NCBI GenBank assembly: GCA_000436535.1
Contig: FR886319.1
Location: 1-14,340, forward strand
From: Eubacterium sp. CAG:252
GTDB taxonomy: Bacteria > Bacillota > Clostridia > Lachnospirales > Lachnospiraceae
Direction: 5' to 3'
Length of the DNA: 14,340 bases
Below the pieces are notes generated by a model, which was not told where the DNA came from, searched no databases, and worked only from the letters and a program-made list of their open reading frames with translations. Each line of letters begins with the position of its first letter. Position 1 is the stretch's first letter. A program made the translations under genes and the position numbers. This document shows positions 11,183 through 14,340 of this stretch, in pieces.

Positions 11183-14100
11183 ATGAAGATTAGCAGAAAA
11201 GCTAGAAAGCTTTTATCAGTCGTTCTTACGGTTGTTTTAGCGATTGGAACATTCCAGTTCGCACCAGGAGTAAGAACTATTGCAAAGGCAGCAGATGCGC
11301 CAGAAGCAGGTCAGAGTTATACTTTGAATTTCGCTAAAGCATTCAGCGAAAAGACACAGCTTAACGGTTACACATCTGAGGACGGGGTATTTAAGGTAAT
11401 ATCAGAAAATGATAAGGCATACTGGCATGATGGACAGCATGGAGCAGCACTTTATAACGGAGATAAGATTGAAGTTAAGGTTGCTGGAGGTGCAGATATT
11501 TCATTAGGTCTTTGCAAGTATGGTCATGCAACATCATTCAAGATTACAGATGCAGAAGGTAAGGAAATAGGTTCTACATCAGGTAAGGCAACAACAGATG
11601 GTGATGTTGAAAAGGTATCTTACAGCGGAGAAGCAGCAACACTTACAATAACATGTGTTGGAGATGGTGAGGCATATCTTCATTCAGTTACAGTTGAGAA
11701 TTATGCAAAGGCTGGTGAGGCAGAAAGCTTTACTATGATGCTTGATGATATCGCTAAGGACGGCGTTGTTGCTACAGGCGATTATAAGTATGGTGAAAGC
11801 ACACTTACATTAGTTGGTCAGGGTGAAACACAGTATACAGTAAAGTCAGGAAAGAAAGTTACAGTTGATGGAAAGGAATATGACAGTTATACAGCTGGTA
11901 AAAGACATGCAGACAGTAACAATATTCCTACTATTCCAGTTGCAGGAGATGGTACATTAACAATATTCACTCCAGCAGCTAAGGGTACACTTACTGTTTA
12001 CTTTAATTCATCATCATTCTTAAGAGTTCATGACTATAACACAGCAGATGGCTCTAAGAATGGTTATACAGATACAGACACAGGAATTACTTCATACACA
12101 TTTGCAGTAATACCAGGACATACATATGTAATGTCTACAACAGGCAAGACTAACAATATGTTCTATGCTGGTTATCAGTATATAGTAGACAAGGAAGTAA
12201 GTGTTCCAGTTAAGTTTAATAATGTAGATGCAAAGGTATCAGACAGTTTAGAGGTAAGCGTAGTAGATGCTAATCTTGGTGGCAGTGAGATTAAGCTTAC
12301 AGATGGTGCTAATGCAGACCTTCTTGAAGGACATACATACAAGTTATCTACTAATGATGGCGGTGTAAGAGCTGCTGTTGGTGACAGTGATACATTTACA
12401 GTTACAGGCGAAGCAATAGTTGTTTCTCTTTATGATGTACCAGATGTAACAGTTGAAGGTAAGATTACAGGTACTCCAGAAGGAACAGTTACAGAGCTTT
12501 CACTTGTAAATATGGTTAATGGACGTGAGTATAAGGCAACAGTATCAGGTGATACATACACTTGTTCATTAAAGCCGGGTGAATACAATACAAATGTTGT
12601 AACAACTAATGGTGGTATTACACACGACAGAGTTTCAGTTAAGACTGAGGGAACAACAGTTAATGAAGTATATGTAGAACTTCCAGCTAAGGAAGCAGAA
12701 CCAGCAGCTTTCAAGAGCGAGATTAACGTGCCTGAAGATTATGCTACATTAAATGAAGCTTCAGACGCAATTCTTAATATGCAGGACAGACCTGAGGGAG
12801 AAGCAGGCAGAGTTACAATTAATCTTAATACAGACATATTCGAGCAGACAGTTATGGCAGCTCCATATGTAACACTTAAGGGTAATAACCATACTATCTC
12901 ATGGTATTATGGTGTTGGTACTAACTATTATTCAGTAGACCCAGTTACAGGTCTTTATAATGAAGTACTTGCAAGAGATAAGTATTCATATGCAGAAGGT
13001 AACGGAAGTCTCTGGGGTGGTGTATTCATTGTAAGAGGTAATAACTTTATCGCAGAAGACACAACATTTAAGAATACTTATAACTATGAAGTAACAGAAG
13101 CAGAGAAGACAGATATCGCAGGTTCAACACTTGCAGTAGACAGACTTGCAGAAAATGCAGATGTTACAGCATATGTATATAAGGAAAGGTCAAATGCTTT
13201 CTATATTGATGCAGACAATATTGAGTGCTACAACTGTAAAATTCTTTCTTCACAGGATACACTTGGAAGAAATGGTTCAACTAATTACAACTATCATACA
13301 TACTTCCGTGACTGCGTAATCGGTGGTAATGTAGATTACATTTGTGGTGAATTCGCAGCAGTATTTGATAACTGTGAATTACAGTGGAAGACATATAAGG
13401 ATGATGAGAAAGATGCTGCTAAAAATAATGCAAAGCTTGGTTATATCACAGCAGCTAAGACAAGCCCATATGTTTTCAGAGATTGTAAGGTAACAACAGA
13501 TGGTGTAAGCACAGGTACAGTAACAGGATACTATGGAAGAACATGGGGTGCTTCATCTAATGTTACATTTATCAGAACACAGACTAATGGTTATGTATTA
13601 GAAGCCGGATGGGGTGAAATGAGCACAGGAGATGGTGCAACAGCTATCTTTAAAGAATATGCTAACTTATCAGGCGAAAATGCTTTCGTATCTAATGGTG
13701 AATTCAGTAAGGCTGATAACCAGACAGAAGCAGCAGTTGCTGATTATATTGAAACAGACAAGGTCTCAGCAGTTAATACAGTACTTGGATGGATACCAGT
13801 CCACTATGCTTATGATATTAAGCCAGTAGAGGTAGTTACTCCAGCAGAGAGTGATGTAAAGGCAGTTGAAGTATCAGATGACGTTAAGTTTGTTGATGAG
13901 AATAATAATGGAGTAGCTACAGGTTCAGTAAGCATAGCTAAGGAAACAGCAAGTGAAGAACAGGTGGCAGCAGTTAAGGAAGCAGCAGCTAGTGCAGAGA
14001 ATGTAAATATTACAGACAAGGCAGAGATTGTTGATATTTCATTAAAGAATGAAGAGGGTAATGTTATTAAGCTTTCTAATGGTACACTTAAGATAAGCCT

Positions 14101-14340
14101 TAAGAAAGATGCAGATGTTGATTATACAAAGTATACAGTTGTTGTATATCATCTTAAGGATGACAACACACTTGAGAAGCTTGATGTAACAGTATCGGAT
14201 GATGCAATATCATTTGTAACAGGCGGATTAAGTCCATTTGTTATTGACTATGTAGAAGTTCAGTCAGGTGATGATAACACACCATCAAAGCCAGACTCAG
14301 GCAACACAGGTGATAACACACCATCAAAGCCAGATTCAGG
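11183..14340 (+). CDS. Large secreted multidomain pectinesterase (carbohydrate esterase family 8), N-terminal 1052 codons
   Basis: The frame is open from ATG at 11183 (AGGAGG 6 nt upstream) to the window end. Residues 1-36 are a signal peptide (basic start, LLSVVLTVVLAIG core, likely cut after AKA). Residues about 40-505 are several beta-rich modules I cannot name. The catalytic pectinesterase domain covers about 510-880: SQDTLG with Asp692, NVDYICG with Asp718, and YYGRTWG with Arg786 and Trp788, matching the family's QDTL, VDFIFG and GRPW motifs. It should remove methyl esters from pectin outside the cell. The Gln usually found before these motifs (QAVA) is not evident; the aligned stretch reads KERSNAF. 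Residues about 885-1030 form another module ending LSPFVIDYVE, then a repeat linker begins, so more domains or a cell-wall anchor probably follow. Confidence 0.88.
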   Translation, partial: MKISRKARKLLSVVLTVVLAIGTFQFAPGVRTIAKAADAPEAGQSYTLNFAKAFSEKTQLNGYTSEDGVFKVISENDKAYWHDGQHGAALYNGDKIEVKVAGGADISLGLCKYGHATSFKITDAEGKEIGSTSGKATTDGDVEKVSYSGEAATLTITCVGDGEAYLHSVTVENYAKAGEAESFTMMLDDIAKDGVVATGDYKYGESTLTLVGQGETQYTVKSGKKVTVDGKEYDSYTAGKRHADSNNIPTIPVAGDGTLTIFTPAAKGTLTVYFNSSSFLRVHDYNTADGSKNGYTDTDTGITSYTFAVIPGHTYVMSTTGKTNNMFYAGYQYIVDKEVSVPVKFNNVDAKVSDSLEVSVVDANLGGSEIKLTDGANADLLEGHTYKLSTNDGGVRAAVGDSDTFTVTGEAIVVSLYDVPDVTVEGKITGTPEGTVTELSLVNMVNGREYKATVSGDTYTCSLKPGEYNTNVVTTNGGITHDRVSVKTEGTTVNEVYVELPAKEAEPAAFKSEINVPEDYATLNEASDAILNMQDRPEGEAGRVTINLNTDIFEQTVMAAPYVTLKGNNHTISWYYGVGTNYYSVDPVTGLYNEVLARDKYSYAEGNGSLWGGVFIVRGNNFIAEDTTFKNTYNYEVTEAEKTDIAGSTLAVDRLAENADVTAYVYKERSNAFYIDADNIECYNCKILSSQDTLGRNGSTNYNYHTYFRDCVIGGNVDYICGEFAAVFDNCELQWKTYKDDEKDAAKNNAKLGYITAAKTSPYVFRDCKVTTDGVSTGTVTGYYGRTWGASSNVTFIRTQTNGYVLEAGWGEMSTGDGATAIFKEYANLSGENAFVSNGEFSKADNQTEAAVADYIETDKVSAVNTVLGWIPVHYAYDIKPVEVVTPAESDVKAVEVSDDVKFVDENNNGVATGSVSIAKETASEEQVAAVKEAAASAENVNITDKAEIVDISLKNEEGNVIKLSNGTLKISLKKDADVDYTKYTVVVYHLKDDNTLEKLDVTVSDDAISFVTGGLSPFVIDYVEVQSGDDNTPSKPDSGNTGDNTPSKPDS
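14273..14340 (+). repeat. 39-bp tandem repeat coding a Pro/Ser/Asp/Thr linker
   Basis: The second copy starts at 14312, exactly 39 nt after the first at 14273, and is cut by the window end. Each unit encodes 13 residues of the form DNTPSKPDSGNTG. The copies are near-identical in DNA, so copy number may vary between strains. Such linkers usually join catalytic modules to binding or anchoring domains. Confidence 0.85.

Noticed and set aside
12430..12714. 94-codon minus-strand frame inside the pectinesterase
   Set aside because: Shadow of a Thr/Val-rich coding region; same for the frames at 13632-13829 and 13810-14019.

Overview
The window looks like part of the chromosome of an anaerobic, AT-rich Firmicute, most likely a Lachnospiraceae member. 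A pectin-using gut genus such as Lachnospira is a reasonable guess. The reasons are AGGAGG-type ribosome sites, the style of the sigma/anti-sigma pair, an F-type ATPase typed as proton-coupled, and a very large secreted pectinesterase next to an AraC-type regulator. The genus is inference; the class is safer.

Layout. 1-2274 is on the minus strand: the N-terminal 155 codons of a GltD-like flavin/iron-sulfur oxidoreductase, then an ECF sigma factor with an overlapping membrane anti-sigma-like gene. 2275-2975 is an AT-rich divergent spacer that carries the likely promoters of the sigma operon and of the ATP synthase operon. 2976-9836 on the plus strand is a complete F1Fo ATP synthase operon in the order a, c, b, delta-alpha (one fused protein), gamma, beta, epsilon, with no atpI visible. 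9837-10047 is a gene-free stretch bounded by a long inverted repeat and containing several nested hairpins. 10048-10908 (minus) is an AraC-family regulator. 11183 to the window end (plus) is the first 1052 codons of a multidomain secreted pectinesterase, which enters a 13-residue Pro/Ser/Asp/Thr repeat linker as the window ends.

How the parts work together. The ATP synthase genes supply every subunit of a standard proton-type enzyme. The operon has three unusual traits: delta and alpha are one reading frame, the spacers on both sides of the c-subunit gene are long and rich in hairpins, and the spacer before epsilon holds a duplicated hairpin plus Shine-Dalgarno unit. In that unit the two copies differ by a compensatory base-pair change. 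The AraC gene is divergent from the pectinesterase, which suggests sugar- or pectin-responsive control. The sigma/anti-sigma pair is an ordinary two-gene signalling unit.

Main points for a second look: the delta-alpha fusion with a buried Shine-Dalgarno-like sequence at the junction, the 189-nt structured element after atpC, and the RNA-like structures between the atp genes. No CRISPR array, insertion sequence, tRNA or rRNA was seen.
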